Made by a program: the position numbers and the translations under genes. This document shows positions 1 to 5,010 of a stretch of DNA of 5,010 bases, piece after piece. Source of the DNA: Nitrospirota bacterium. Its GTDB lineage: Bacteria > Nitrospinota > Nitrospinia > Nitrospinales > VA-1. The notes beneath the pieces were generated by a model that did no database searches, was not told where the DNA came from, and saw only the letters and a program-made list of their open reading frames with translations. The DNA is taken from NCBI GenBank assembly GCA_003235465.1, contig QJWD01000145.1, positions 1-5,010 on the forward strand. Direction: 5' to 3'. Within the stretch, counting starts at the first letter, position 1. Each line of letters starts with the position of its first letter.

Positions 1-368
1 AAACCGCGGTGCGGCAAAAGGTCGAGGAGAACGGCCTGTCGCCGGCGGACACGGCCGCGTGCTTTCAGGATGCGGTGATCGATGTCCTGGTCCGGAAAGT
101 GTTCCTCGCCTGCGAGCAGGAGAACGTTGGTAGGGCGGTGATGACCGGCGGCGTGGCGGCGAACGGCGCATTGCGGCGCGCCATGGAGCATGAAGGCGCG
201 AGGCGCGGCATCCAGATTGATTTCCCGAAACCTGCGATCTGCACCGACAACGCGGCGATGATCGCCTGTGCCGGCTACCATCGATTCCTGCGCGAGGGCC
301 AGGGCGCGGATCCGCTCGCGCTCGACGCCAGCGCCACCCTCCCCATTCAGGCCAAAAGGGCCTGCTGA
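1..368 (+). CDS. tsaD: tRNA N6-adenosine threonylcarbamoyltransferase TsaD, C-terminal part
   Basis: This is the 3' end of tsaD. It is open from the first base, with codons in phase from base 3, and ends at TGA 366-368, leaving about 121 residues of a protein normally near 340. TsaD is the catalytic subunit that moves the threonylcarbamoyl group from threonylcarbamoyl-AMP to A37 of ANN-decoding tRNAs, making t6A in the cytoplasm with TsaB and TsaE. The visible part starts with TAVRQKVEE, typical of the family's middle. It then carries the glycine-rich VMTGGVAANGALR nucleotide-binding segment of the ASKHA fold and the highly conserved CTDNAAMIACAGY motif, whose Asp is the C-terminal metal ligand in known TsaD structures. 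The GTG at 9-11 is internal, because family-typical sequence precedes it in frame. The N-terminal half with the HxxxH metal motif lies outside the window. The identification is firm. The next gene starts 15 bases downstream on the same strand, so read-through is likely. Confidence 0.95.
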   Translation, partial: TAVRQKVEENGLSPADTAACFQDAVIDVLVRKVFLACEQENVGRAVMTGGVAANGALRRAMEHEGARRGIQIDFPKPAICTDNAAMIACAGYHRFLREGQGADPLALDASATLPIQAKRAC

Positions 369-383
369 CAAGTACCTTCACCC

Positions 384-1373
384 ATGCGCGTACTGGTCAC
401 CGGCGGCGGCGGCTTTCTCGGCCGCCACCTTGCGGCCCGGCTTGGTGCGTTCGCCGACGAGGTGGTCGTTCTCGGCCGCAACCCCTACAGCAGCCTGCCC
501 GAAGGCATTCGCCAGATCCAGGCCGACATCCGGGACCGCGAGGCGCTGGTGAGCGCGTTCGCCGGTTGCGATGCCGTGTTCCATGCGGCGGCGGTGCCCG
601 GCATCTGGGGACCGGCCTCGATGTTTCACACGATCAACGTCCTGGGCACGGACAACGTCATTCACGCCTGCCGGAAAAACCGCGTAAATAGCCTCGTCTT
701 CACCAGTTCGCCGAGCGTCGTGTTCGGCGGCGGCGACATGGAGAACGCCGATGAGAGCGTGCCGTACCCCGCCCGCTACCTGTCGGAATACGCCCGCACC
801 AAGGCGCTTGCCGAAAAGCGCGTGATGGCGGCGAGCGGCGTGGATGGGCTGAGGACGGTGGCGATCCGGCCCCATCTCATCTGGGGCGCGGGTGACCCGC
901 ATCTCGTGCCGAGGATCGTTGAACGGGCGGGAAAGGGCCGTCTCGTGCAAGTGGGGGAGGGCGGCAACAGGGTGGATCTCATCCACGTGGAAAACGCCGC
1001 CCACGCGCATGTGCTGGCCTGGCAGGCGCTCGTTAAGGCGGATTCGAAGGTGGCGGGCCGCTGCTATTTCGTGAGCGATGGGCAGCCTGTCCGGCTTTGG
1101 GGTTGGATCGCCGAACTGCTCGCCGCCCTCGGGCTGCCGCCTGTCCGTCGCACGCTGCCACTATCCGCCGCTTACGCCATCGGCGGCGCTCTGGAAGGCA
1201 TCTACCGGCTGCTTGGCATCGGCCAGGAGCCGCCGATGACGCGCTTTCTCGCCCAGCAGCTTGCCACTTCCCATTATTTTGACATCAGCCGCGCGGTGAA
1301 CGATTTCTGCTATTCCACGGTGGTCGCGCCGGAGGAAGGCTTTCGCGAACTCGTAAGCTCCCTTAGCCGCTGA
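384..1373 (+). CDS. Extended SDR: NAD(P)-dependent epimerase/dehydratase, OleD / 3-beta-HSD-like
   Basis: A complete 329-residue extended short-chain dehydrogenase/reductase. The N-terminal Rossmann fold opens with VTGGGGFLGRHLA (residues 5-17), the TGxxGxxG dinucleotide-binding motif of extended SDRs. DIR near 48-50 is the usual acidic site at the adenine end. FHAAA (66-70) is the strand-4 motif, TSSPSVVFGG (107-116) holds the catalytic Ser/Thr region, and YARTK (136-140) supplies catalytic Tyr136 and Lys140. RPHLIWGAGD (162-171) and the tail segment EPPMTRFLAQQLATSHYF (282-299) resemble, from memory, OleD, the 2-alkyl-3-ketoalkanoate reductase of long-chain olefin synthesis, and related 3-beta-hydroxysteroid dehydrogenase-type enzymes. 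No oleA, oleB or oleC is present here, so the substrate is unknown and no symbol is given. The alternatives are a sterol or hopanoid-type dehydrogenase or a sugar epimerase. ATG 384 begins directly before the Rossmann strand, so the start is well placed, though no Shine-Dalgarno is evident. It follows tsaD by 15 bases and ends convergent with larB. Confidence 0.88.
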   Translation: MRVLVTGGGGFLGRHLAARLGAFADEVVVLGRNPYSSLPEGIRQIQADIRDREALVSAFAGCDAVFHAAAVPGIWGPASMFHTINVLGTDNVIHACRKNRVNSLVFTSSPSVVFGGGDMENADESVPYPARYLSEYARTKALAEKRVMAASGVDGLRTVAIRPHLIWGAGDPHLVPRIVERAGKGRLVQVGEGGNRVDLIHVENAAHAHVLAWQALVKADSKVAGRCYFVSDGQPVRLWGWIAELLAALGLPPVRRTLPLSAAYAIGGALEGIYRLLGIGQEPPMTRFLAQQLATSHYFDISRAVNDFCYSTVVAPEEGFRELVSSLSR

Positions 1374-1406
1374 TCGAAGTCAAATGGGAAATAAATTGGG
1401 GCGGGC

Positions 1407-2168
1407 TCATTCGCCGGGTTCGGCCATGAGGTTGATCTTGTGCGCCAGGCAGCCTGCGCCGAAGCCGTTGTCGATATTGACCACGGCGACGCCGGCGGCG
1501 CAGCTGTTTAGCATGGTGAGAAGCGCGGCGACGCCGCCGAACGAAGCGCCGTAACCGACGCTGGTGGGCACCGCGATCACCGGCTGCGCCATCAGGCCGC
1601 CCACCACGCTGGCGAGCGCGCCATCCATGCCCGCCACCGCCACCACCACCCTGGCCGCGCGCAGGCGGTCCAGGTTGTCCATCAGGCGATGGATGCCCGC
1701 CACCCCGACGTCGAAAATTTTTTCCACCCGGCTGCCAAACGCCTCGGCGGTGACGGCGGCTTCGAGCGCCACCGGGATATCCGCCGTGCCCGCGCTCACC
1801 ACGGCGATCCGCCCGAGGGGCTGCTCCTTCTGCTGGCGGATCACCAGCGTCCCGGCCTCGGGGGTGTAGCACGCGCCTTCCGGCAGATCGTGTTTGATGG
1901 CCTCGTGCACATCGCCCGCGAGCTTGGTGGCGAGAATGTTATGGTCGGATTTTTCCAGGCTGGCGATGATGGCGAGAATCTGGTGCGCGGTTTTTCCCTG
2001 GCAGAAGATCACCTCGGGCAGGCCGCTTCGCACCGCGCGGTGGTGGTCGACGCGGGCGAACTCCATATCCTCGTAAGGCAGGTGCTTGAGCCTGCTGAAC
2101 GCCTCATCCGGGCCGAGGACGCCGGCCTTGAGGTCGGCGAGAATTTTTTTCAGCGTTTCCGGTTTCAC
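1407..2168 (-). CDS. larB: LarB, pyridinium-3,5-biscarboxylic acid mononucleotide synthase (nickel-pincer cofactor synthesis)
   Basis: A complete 253-residue protein, the usual length for LarB. LarB carboxylates nicotinic acid adenine dinucleotide at C5 of the pyridine ring and cleaves its phosphoanhydride. This is the first step toward the nickel-pincer nucleotide used by lactate racemase LarA and its relatives. The N-terminal third (about 1-115) is the LarB-specific region. The C-terminal part (about 118-250) is a PurE-like domain, which is why homologues were long annotated as AIR carboxylase or NCAIR mutase. Family motifs include VVSAGTADIPVALEAA (123-138), AGMDGALASVVGGL (179-192), PTSVGYGASFGG (201-212) and MLNSCAAGVAVVNIDNGFG (219-237). 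Cys223 in NSCAAG corresponds to the cysteine reported to form a covalent adduct with the substrate pyridine in characterised LarB. The start is GTG (2168-2166), overlapping the gpsA stop by 4 bases. A GAGGGG Shine-Dalgarno sits 6 bases upstream inside gpsA. No larC, larE or larA is visible in the window. Confidence 0.95.
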   Translation of the reverse strand: MKPETLKKILADLKAGVLGPDEAFSRLKHLPYEDMEFARVDHHRAVRSGLPEVIFCQGKTAHQILAIIASLEKSDHNILATKLAGDVHEAIKHDLPEGACYTPEAGTLVIRQQKEQPLGRIAVVSAGTADIPVALEAAVTAEAFGSRVEKIFDVGVAGIHRLMDNLDRLRAARVVVAVAGMDGALASVVGGLMAQPVIAVPTSVGYGASFGGVAALLTMLNSCAAGVAVVNIDNGFGAGCLAHKINLMAEPGE

Positions 2169-3187
2169 TCGATGCCCCTCACGCCGGAGAACTCGGAAGA
2201 GATCTCGACCTTCATGATCGCCTTAAGCGCCTGCTCCGGGGCCTTGTCCTCGTAAAGAATGCGGTAGGTCTCCTCGATGATCGAGGCCTGGATGGCGTGG
2301 CGGTTCTTGAGCTCAAAGGCCGACTTCACCGTGCGCACCCCTTCGGCAACCATGCGCATGGCGTCAACGATGTCCGAAAGCCGCTCGCCCCGGCCGAGGC
2401 GCAGGCCCACCGATCGGTTGCGGCTCTGGTCGCCGGTGCAGGTGAGCACCAGATCGCCCAGGCCCGAGAGACCGTAAAACGTTTCCGGGCGCGCCCCGAG
2501 GGCGGTGCCGATGCGGGTGATCTCCACCAGCCCGCGAGTGATGAGGGCCGCGCGCGCGTTGTGGCCGAGCTCGAGGCCGTCGGAAATGCCGGTGGCGATG
2601 GCGATGACGTTCTTCAGCGCCCCGCCGATCTCCACCCCGCAGATATCGGTGGAGGTGAACACCTTGAGATCGGGGCTGCTGAACAGATCCTGCACGGTTT
2701 CTGCCAACGGCAGGCTCTTGGCCGCGGCCACCAGCGCCGACGGGCGGCCCTCGGCGATCTCGGAAGCGAAGGTGGGCCCGGAGATCGTCACGTGGCGCTC
2801 CGGCGCGTCCAGGGTTTCAGTCAGGATCTGGTGAATGGAGCAAAGCGTGTCGTTCTCCAGCCCCTTGCTGGCGCTGATGACAAGCGCGTCGGGCAGAAGG
2901 AACGGCTTGAGCTTTTTCGCCGTCTCGCGCATCACGTGGCTAGGCACCACGAGCAGCACCGCCGCCTTGCCGGCGGCCGCCTCCTCCATCGAAAGGGTGG
3001 GGCGGATGGTTTCCGGCAACCGGTGGCCGGGCAGGAATATCGCGTTTTCGCGGCTGTCTAGAATGGATTCATGCAAATCCGGCTCATAGACCCACAGGTC
3101 GACGGCGACACCGATGCGCGAGAGATGGAGCGCCAGGGCGGTCCCCCAGCTGCCGGCGCCGATGACGCCCAGTTTTTTGATTTTCAT
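2165..3187 (-). CDS. gpsA: NAD(P)+-dependent sn-glycerol-3-phosphate dehydrogenase GpsA
   Basis: A complete 340-residue cytoplasmic enzyme of normal family length. It reduces dihydroxyacetone phosphate to sn-glycerol-3-phosphate, the backbone precursor of bacterial phospholipids. The N-terminal Rossmann domain begins with LGVIGAGSWGTALAL (6-20), carrying the GxGxxG nucleotide motif. SASKGLE (105-111) contains the conserved substrate-side Lys108, and SGPTFASEIAEG (136-147) is a family signature. The helical C-terminal domain carries EIGGALKNVIAIATGISDG (186-204), with the expected catalytic Lys192, then NARAALITRGL (210-220) and GLSGLGDLVLTCTGDQSRN (239-257), which includes the substrate-phosphate-binding Arg-Asn segment. 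No key residue is missing. ATG 3187-3185 is placed right before the first beta strand. The bases before it (ACCCTGCC) hold no convincing Shine-Dalgarno. gpsA is first in a two-gene unit with larB, behind a TATAAT box about 50 bases upstream. Confidence 0.97.
   Translation of the reverse strand: MKIKKLGVIGAGSWGTALALHLSRIGVAVDLWVYEPDLHESILDSRENAIFLPGHRLPETIRPTLSMEEAAAGKAAVLLVVPSHVMRETAKKLKPFLLPDALVISASKGLENDTLCSIHQILTETLDAPERHVTISGPTFASEIAEGRPSALVAAAKSLPLAETVQDLFSSPDLKVFTSTDICGVEIGGALKNVIAIATGISDGLELGHNARAALITRGLVEITRIGTALGARPETFYGLSGLGDLVLTCTGDQSRNRSVGLRLGRGERLSDIVDAMRMVAEGVRTVKSAFELKNRHAIQASIIEETYRILYEDKAPEQALKAIMKVEISSEFSGVRGIE
2175..2180 (-). promoter_or_regulatory. Ribosome binding site of larB
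   Basis: Read on the minus strand, GAGGGG lies within the last codons of gpsA and ends 6 bases before the larB GTG. This is good Shine-Dalgarno spacing and supports GTG 2168 as the start. With the GTGA stop/start overlap, it points to translational coupling of larB to gpsA. It is the only clear Shine-Dalgarno I find among the five visible starts. Confidence 0.7.
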
Positions 3188-3234
3188 GGCAGGGTTTGTG
3201 ATGAATTCGCTTCCATTTGCCCATTGGCTGAAGC

Positions 3235-3261
3235 ATTATAACCAATTTGACCGCGCGGCAA
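3235..3261 (-). promoter_or_regulatory. Candidate sigma-70-type promoter of gpsA-larB
   Basis: Read on the minus strand, a perfect TATAAT (-10) occupies 3240-3235. TTGCCG (a four-of-six match to the -35 box) occupies 3261-3256, with a short 15-base spacer. Transcription would start around 3228, giving a leader of about 40 bases before the gpsA ATG. The -10 box is strong, while the -35 match and spacing are imperfect. Position and strand fit gpsA exactly. Confidence 0.45.
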
Positions 3262-3269
3262 CACCGCAT

Positions 3270-3295
3270 TTTCAGACGCTTACAGCGTCCAGAAA
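3270..3295. repeat. Inverted repeat (operator-like dyad) in the divergent promoter region
   Basis: GACGCT (3275-3280) and AGCGTC (3284-3289) are perfect inverted arms around a 3-base centre, TAC. Outside them, TTTC (3270-3273) and GAAA (3292-3295) are also complementary, separated from the core by one base on the left and two on the right. The dyad lies just upstream of the gpsA -35 candidate and between the two divergent genes. That position suits a regulator-binding site acting on one or both directions. No U-run follows it on either strand, so a terminator is unlikely. Its function is inferred from position only. Confidence 0.4.
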
Positions 3296-3299
3296 TACC

Positions 3300-3328
3300 T
3301 TGTATGGCCTATTCCTTTATGCTTAAAT
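3300..3328 (+). promoter_or_regulatory. Weak candidate promoter of the TPR-M48 unit
   Basis: TTGTAT (3300-3305) and TTAAAT (3323-3328) are separated by 17 bases on the plus strand. They match the -35 and -10 consensus at four of six positions each, but the key A at the second position of the -10 box is absent. TATGCT (3318-3323) is an alternative -10 without a good -35. The start would lie near 3335, leaving a leader of about 75 bases. The only support is the AT-rich setting, the spacing and the orientation. Confidence 0.22.
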
Positions 3329-3411
3329 CTTTTTAAAACGCCAACCCTTTATTCATCGAACAACGGTACAGCAGGCGGCCGCAAGCGGTTGTCTTCAAAA
3401 GCCCCCAAACC

Positions 3412-4089
3412 ATGGCAAAAAAAATCAGAGTCACCCGCAAGGAAATCATGGAACCCGATGCGTTCCTCACCTTCACCGCGCGCGCGTCGCAATTTGTCGC
3501 CGAGAATCGCGGGCTGATCATAGGAACGATTACCGGCATCATTCTTCTCGTGCTGGCGGTCGCGGGTTACAGCTACAACCAAGCCGCGAACGCGGAAAAA
3601 ATGGAAGCCCTGCTGTTCGAAATGGAAAAAGCCCGGAGTGGCGATGACAAGACGGCCGCGCTAAACGAGATGAAAACCCGGTTCGAGAAATTGGACGGGG
3701 CCGATTACAAACATCGGGGCGGCCTCCTTCTCGCCAGCGCCGAATACGACAACGGCAATTTCGATACCGCCGCCAAACACTACGAGGACGTGGTGGCGGC
3801 CGCGGCCCCGGGGCGCCTGGCCCACAACGTCGCGCTTCAGGGGCTGGCCTATTCCGAGCTGTCGCGAAATCAGTACGATAAGGCGATCGAGCATTTCAAG
3901 TCGCTGATCTCAAGCAGCAGGGACTTTCCGCTGTTCGACACCTACGCGGGCCTGGTGCGTTGCTACGAAGGGAAGAACGACTCCCAGAATGCCGTCCTCA
4001 CGCTCCGCGAAATGGAAATCAAATTCCAGGGCCACCCCCAGGCGGCCTGGGTGCAGCGAAGGATCAAAACCCTGTCGCCCGGCGCCTGA
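3412..4089 (+). CDS. Membrane-anchored tetratricopeptide repeat protein (YfgM-like architecture)
   Basis: A complete 225-residue protein. The N-terminal 33 residues are rich in Lys and Arg (MAKKIRVTRKE) and include an MEPD motif. They are followed by one hydrophobic helix (about 35-54, LIIGTITGIILLVLAVAGY), so the N-terminus should be cytoplasmic and the rest periplasmic. After a charged helical linker (about 58-95, possibly coiled coil) come about three TPR-like helix pairs: roughly 101-133 (GGLLLASAEYDNGNFDTAAKHY), 137-170 (ALQGLAYSELSRNQYDKAIEHF) and 173-205 (DTYAGLVRCYEGKNDSQNAV). This layout matches YfgM-type envelope TPR proteins, which in E. coli associate with SecYEG and periplasmic chaperones, but it may only be analogous. 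A protein-binding scaffold role is inferred. ATG 3412 precedes the basic segment, with no Shine-Dalgarno before it (CCCCCAAACC). The M48 protease gene begins 16 bases after its stop, so an operon is likely. Confidence 0.85.
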   Translation: MAKKIRVTRKEIMEPDAFLTFTARASQFVAENRGLIIGTITGIILLVLAVAGYSYNQAANAEKMEALLFEMEKARSGDDKTAALNEMKTRFEKLDGADYKHRGGLLLASAEYDNGNFDTAAKHYEDVVAAAAPGRLAHNVALQGLAYSELSRNQYDKAIEHFKSLISSSRDFPLFDTYAGLVRCYEGKNDSQNAVLTLREMEIKFQGHPQAAWVQRRIKTLSPGA

Positions 4090-4105
4090 CGCCCTTCGGT
4101 TCATC

Positions 4106-5010
4106 ATGAACCCTCCCCAAATAAAGCGAACCCTGCTGGTTCTCGCCTGCCTTCTCATCCTGGCCAAGGCGGCGGGGGCTGTGCCGTTCTTCTCGGAGGA
4201 CACGGAACTTGCCCTCGGGCGCAAGGCCGACCAGCAGGTCATCCAGCAATACGGAATTTACCAGGACAAGGAGTTGCAGCTCTACGTAGACCGCGTCGGC
4301 CAGAAGCTGGTGGACCACCTCTCGGACAAGGTGTTCCGGCGCTTTTTCTTCAAGATCGTGGACAGTTCAGACATCAACGCCTTCGCCCTGCCGGGGGGCT
4401 ATATTTATGTGACCCGGGGGCTGCTCGCCACCTTGAACAGCGAATCCGAACTCGCCAACGTGCTCGGCCACGAGATCGGACATGTGATATTTCATCATGG
4501 GGCCAAGAGCATCGTCCGCACCATCGGCGCGCAGATCCTGAGCATCGGCGCGGCCATCGCCAATCCGCAGAATGCCGGCCAGTGGCTTGTGGTCAGCTCG
4601 GCCATGTTTCAGCAGATCAACATGGGTTACGGCCGCGAGGCTGAACTCGAGTCCGACGCGCAGGGGATGTTGAACAGCATCATGAGCGGCTACGACCCCA
4701 CCAGCATGGTCGATTTTCTCAGGAACCTGAGGCGCCAGGAGATCATGTCCGGCCAGGCCTACCACAGCTTTCAGGCCACCCACCCCGACACCAAGGAACG
4801 CATCATCAAGGGCGACCTGCTGTCCCATTCGTTCCTGAAAAAATATGAGATTGCCGAGGAGGATAGAAACCTGTATATATCCCGTCTGAAGGGTCTCACC
4901 TTCGGCGGCCGCCGCCATGCCGAGGACACGAAAATTTACGACCCGGAATACATCGACGTCTACGAGGTCCAGCCCGGCGACACGTTTCAAAGCATCGCCA
5001 CGAAGGAGCT
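4106..5010 (+). CDS. Exported M48-family zinc metalloprotease with C-terminal LysM-like segment, 3' truncated
   Basis: Open from ATG 4106 to the window end (301 full codons, no stop). The N-terminus has basic residues (K7, R8), a hydrophobic core (about 9-20) and AGA-V at 23-26, consistent with signal peptidase I cleavage and a periplasmic location. Cys15 lies inside the hydrophobic core and does not form a good lipobox. The M48 domain (about 32-245) shows NAFALPGGYIYVTRGLL (91-107), then the zinc motif HEIGH (122-126: His122, Glu123, His126) in ANVLGHEIGHVIFHHG. The third ligand is Glu180 in GREAELESD (176-184, the ExxxD motif), and THPDTKERI (225-233) is a conserved family segment. Near the edge, YEVQPGDTFQSIATKE (286-301) looks like the start of a LysM or LysM-like domain. 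These features place it with BepA/LoiP-type periplasmic proteases, which clear misfolded outer-membrane proteins. The substrate here is unknown. It follows the TPR gene by 16 bases, with no clear Shine-Dalgarno. Confidence 0.92.
   Translation, partial: MNPPQIKRTLLVLACLLILAKAAGAVPFFSEDTELALGRKADQQVIQQYGIYQDKELQLYVDRVGQKLVDHLSDKVFRRFFFKIVDSSDINAFALPGGYIYVTRGLLATLNSESELANVLGHEIGHVIFHHGAKSIVRTIGAQILSIGAAIANPQNAGQWLVVSSAMFQQINMGYGREAELESDAQGMLNSIMSGYDPTSMVDFLRNLRRQEIMSGQAYHSFQATHPDTKERIIKGDLLSHSFLKKYEIAEEDRNLYISRLKGLTFGGRRHAEDTKIYDPEYIDVYEVQPGDTFQSIATKE

Larger units (their letters stand above)
3188..3411. other. Divergent intergenic regulatory region between gpsA and the TPR gene
   Basis: A 224-base gap between the divergently transcribed gpsA-larB and TPR-M48 units, and the only sizeable non-coding stretch in the window. 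Its middle part (about 3225-3350) is clearly richer in A and T than the genes on either side, as expected for a region driving transcription both ways. It holds the minus-strand promoter candidate, a dyad and a weaker plus-strand promoter candidate, listed separately. The short open frames across it match no family I recognise. No tRNA, riboswitch or terminator structure was recognised. Confidence 0.75.

Noticed and set aside
378..1010. Minus-strand open frame (210 codons) opposite the reductase gene.
   Set aside because: It is antisense to a complete SDR with all its motifs. Its His- and Arg-rich composition is typical of a shadow frame, and it has no recognisable domain.
1363..1872. Minus-strand open frame (169 codons) overlapping larB in another frame.
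   Set aside because: It is an out-of-frame reading of larB with very high Gly and Arg content and no motif. The larB frame is intact.
1407..2168. Annotation as PurE / AIR carboxylase.
   Set aside because: PurE proteins are about 160-170 residues and lack the N-terminal region seen here. The motifs and the 253-residue length fit LarB.
2297..3061. Long plus-strand open frame (254 codons) opposite gpsA.
   Set aside because: It lies wholly antisense to an unmistakable gpsA. Its translation is Arg-, Gly- and Ala-rich with no family motif, as expected from GC-rich third-position bias on the opposite strand.
3247..3275. TTGACC as the -35 box of a plus-strand promoter.
   Set aside because: The -35 match is good, but the bases 17 downstream (TTTCAG) make a poor -10 box, and the segment overlaps the minus-strand promoter and the dyad.
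3375..3382. GCGGCCGC palindrome upstream of the TPR gene, considered as a cloning scar or regulatory site.
   Set aside because: An 8-base GC palindrome is expected by chance in GC-rich DNA, and no vector-like or adaptor sequence flanks it.
4106..4195. Lipoprotein signal at Cys15 of the M48 protease.
   Set aside because: The Cys lies inside the hydrophobic core with LA before it and more hydrophobic residues after it. The AGA-V site for signal peptidase I fits better.
4367..4990. Minus-strand open frame (207 codons) opposite the M48 gene.
   Set aside because: The plus strand here encodes the HEIGH zinc motif and the rest of an M48 domain. The antisense frame shows no family features.

Overview
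The window is GC-rich, densely coded bacterial chromosome with housekeeping and envelope genes. No phage, insertion sequence, tRNA, rRNA or CRISPR array is visible. The M48 protease with an apparent type I signal peptide and the membrane-anchored TPR protein suggest a diderm (Gram-negative) bacterium. The TPR protein's basic N-terminus, with an MEPD motif before a single membrane helix, reminds me of proteins from deltaproteobacterial-type lineages (Desulfobacterota, Nitrospinota and similar). That placement is from memory and is weak.

Layout: (1) 1-368, plus strand, is the 3' end of tsaD, the tRNA t6A-modification enzyme. (2) 384-1373, plus strand, starts 15 bases later and encodes an extended short-chain dehydrogenase/reductase that most resembles OleD and 3-beta-hydroxysteroid dehydrogenase-type enzymes. 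(3) 1407-2168 and 2165-3187, minus strand, form a two-gene unit. gpsA (glycerol-3-phosphate dehydrogenase) comes first and larB (first step of nickel-pincer cofactor synthesis) follows with a 4-base GTGA overlap. This unit converges on the reductase gene across a 33-base gap. (4) 3188-3411 is an intergenic region between divergent genes. It is AT-rich near its middle, with a good minus-strand TATAAT box and a near-perfect dyad. (5) 3412-4089 and 4106-end, plus strand, encode a single-pass membrane TPR protein and an exported M48 zinc metalloprotease with the start of a LysM-like domain. The protease gene runs off the window end.

Gene relationships: tsaD and the reductase are probably co-transcribed. 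gpsA and larB are very probably translationally coupled, although their pathways (phospholipid backbone supply and nickel cofactor synthesis) have no obvious link. The TPR and M48 genes look like an envelope protein quality-control pair, in loose analogy to YfgM and BepA/YfgC of E. coli. I see no strong evidence for a wholly new system. The points most worth a second look are the gpsA-larB coupling, the isolated OleD-like enzyme, the TPR-M48 pair, the intergenic dyad, and the lack of Shine-Dalgarno sequences at every visible start except larB.
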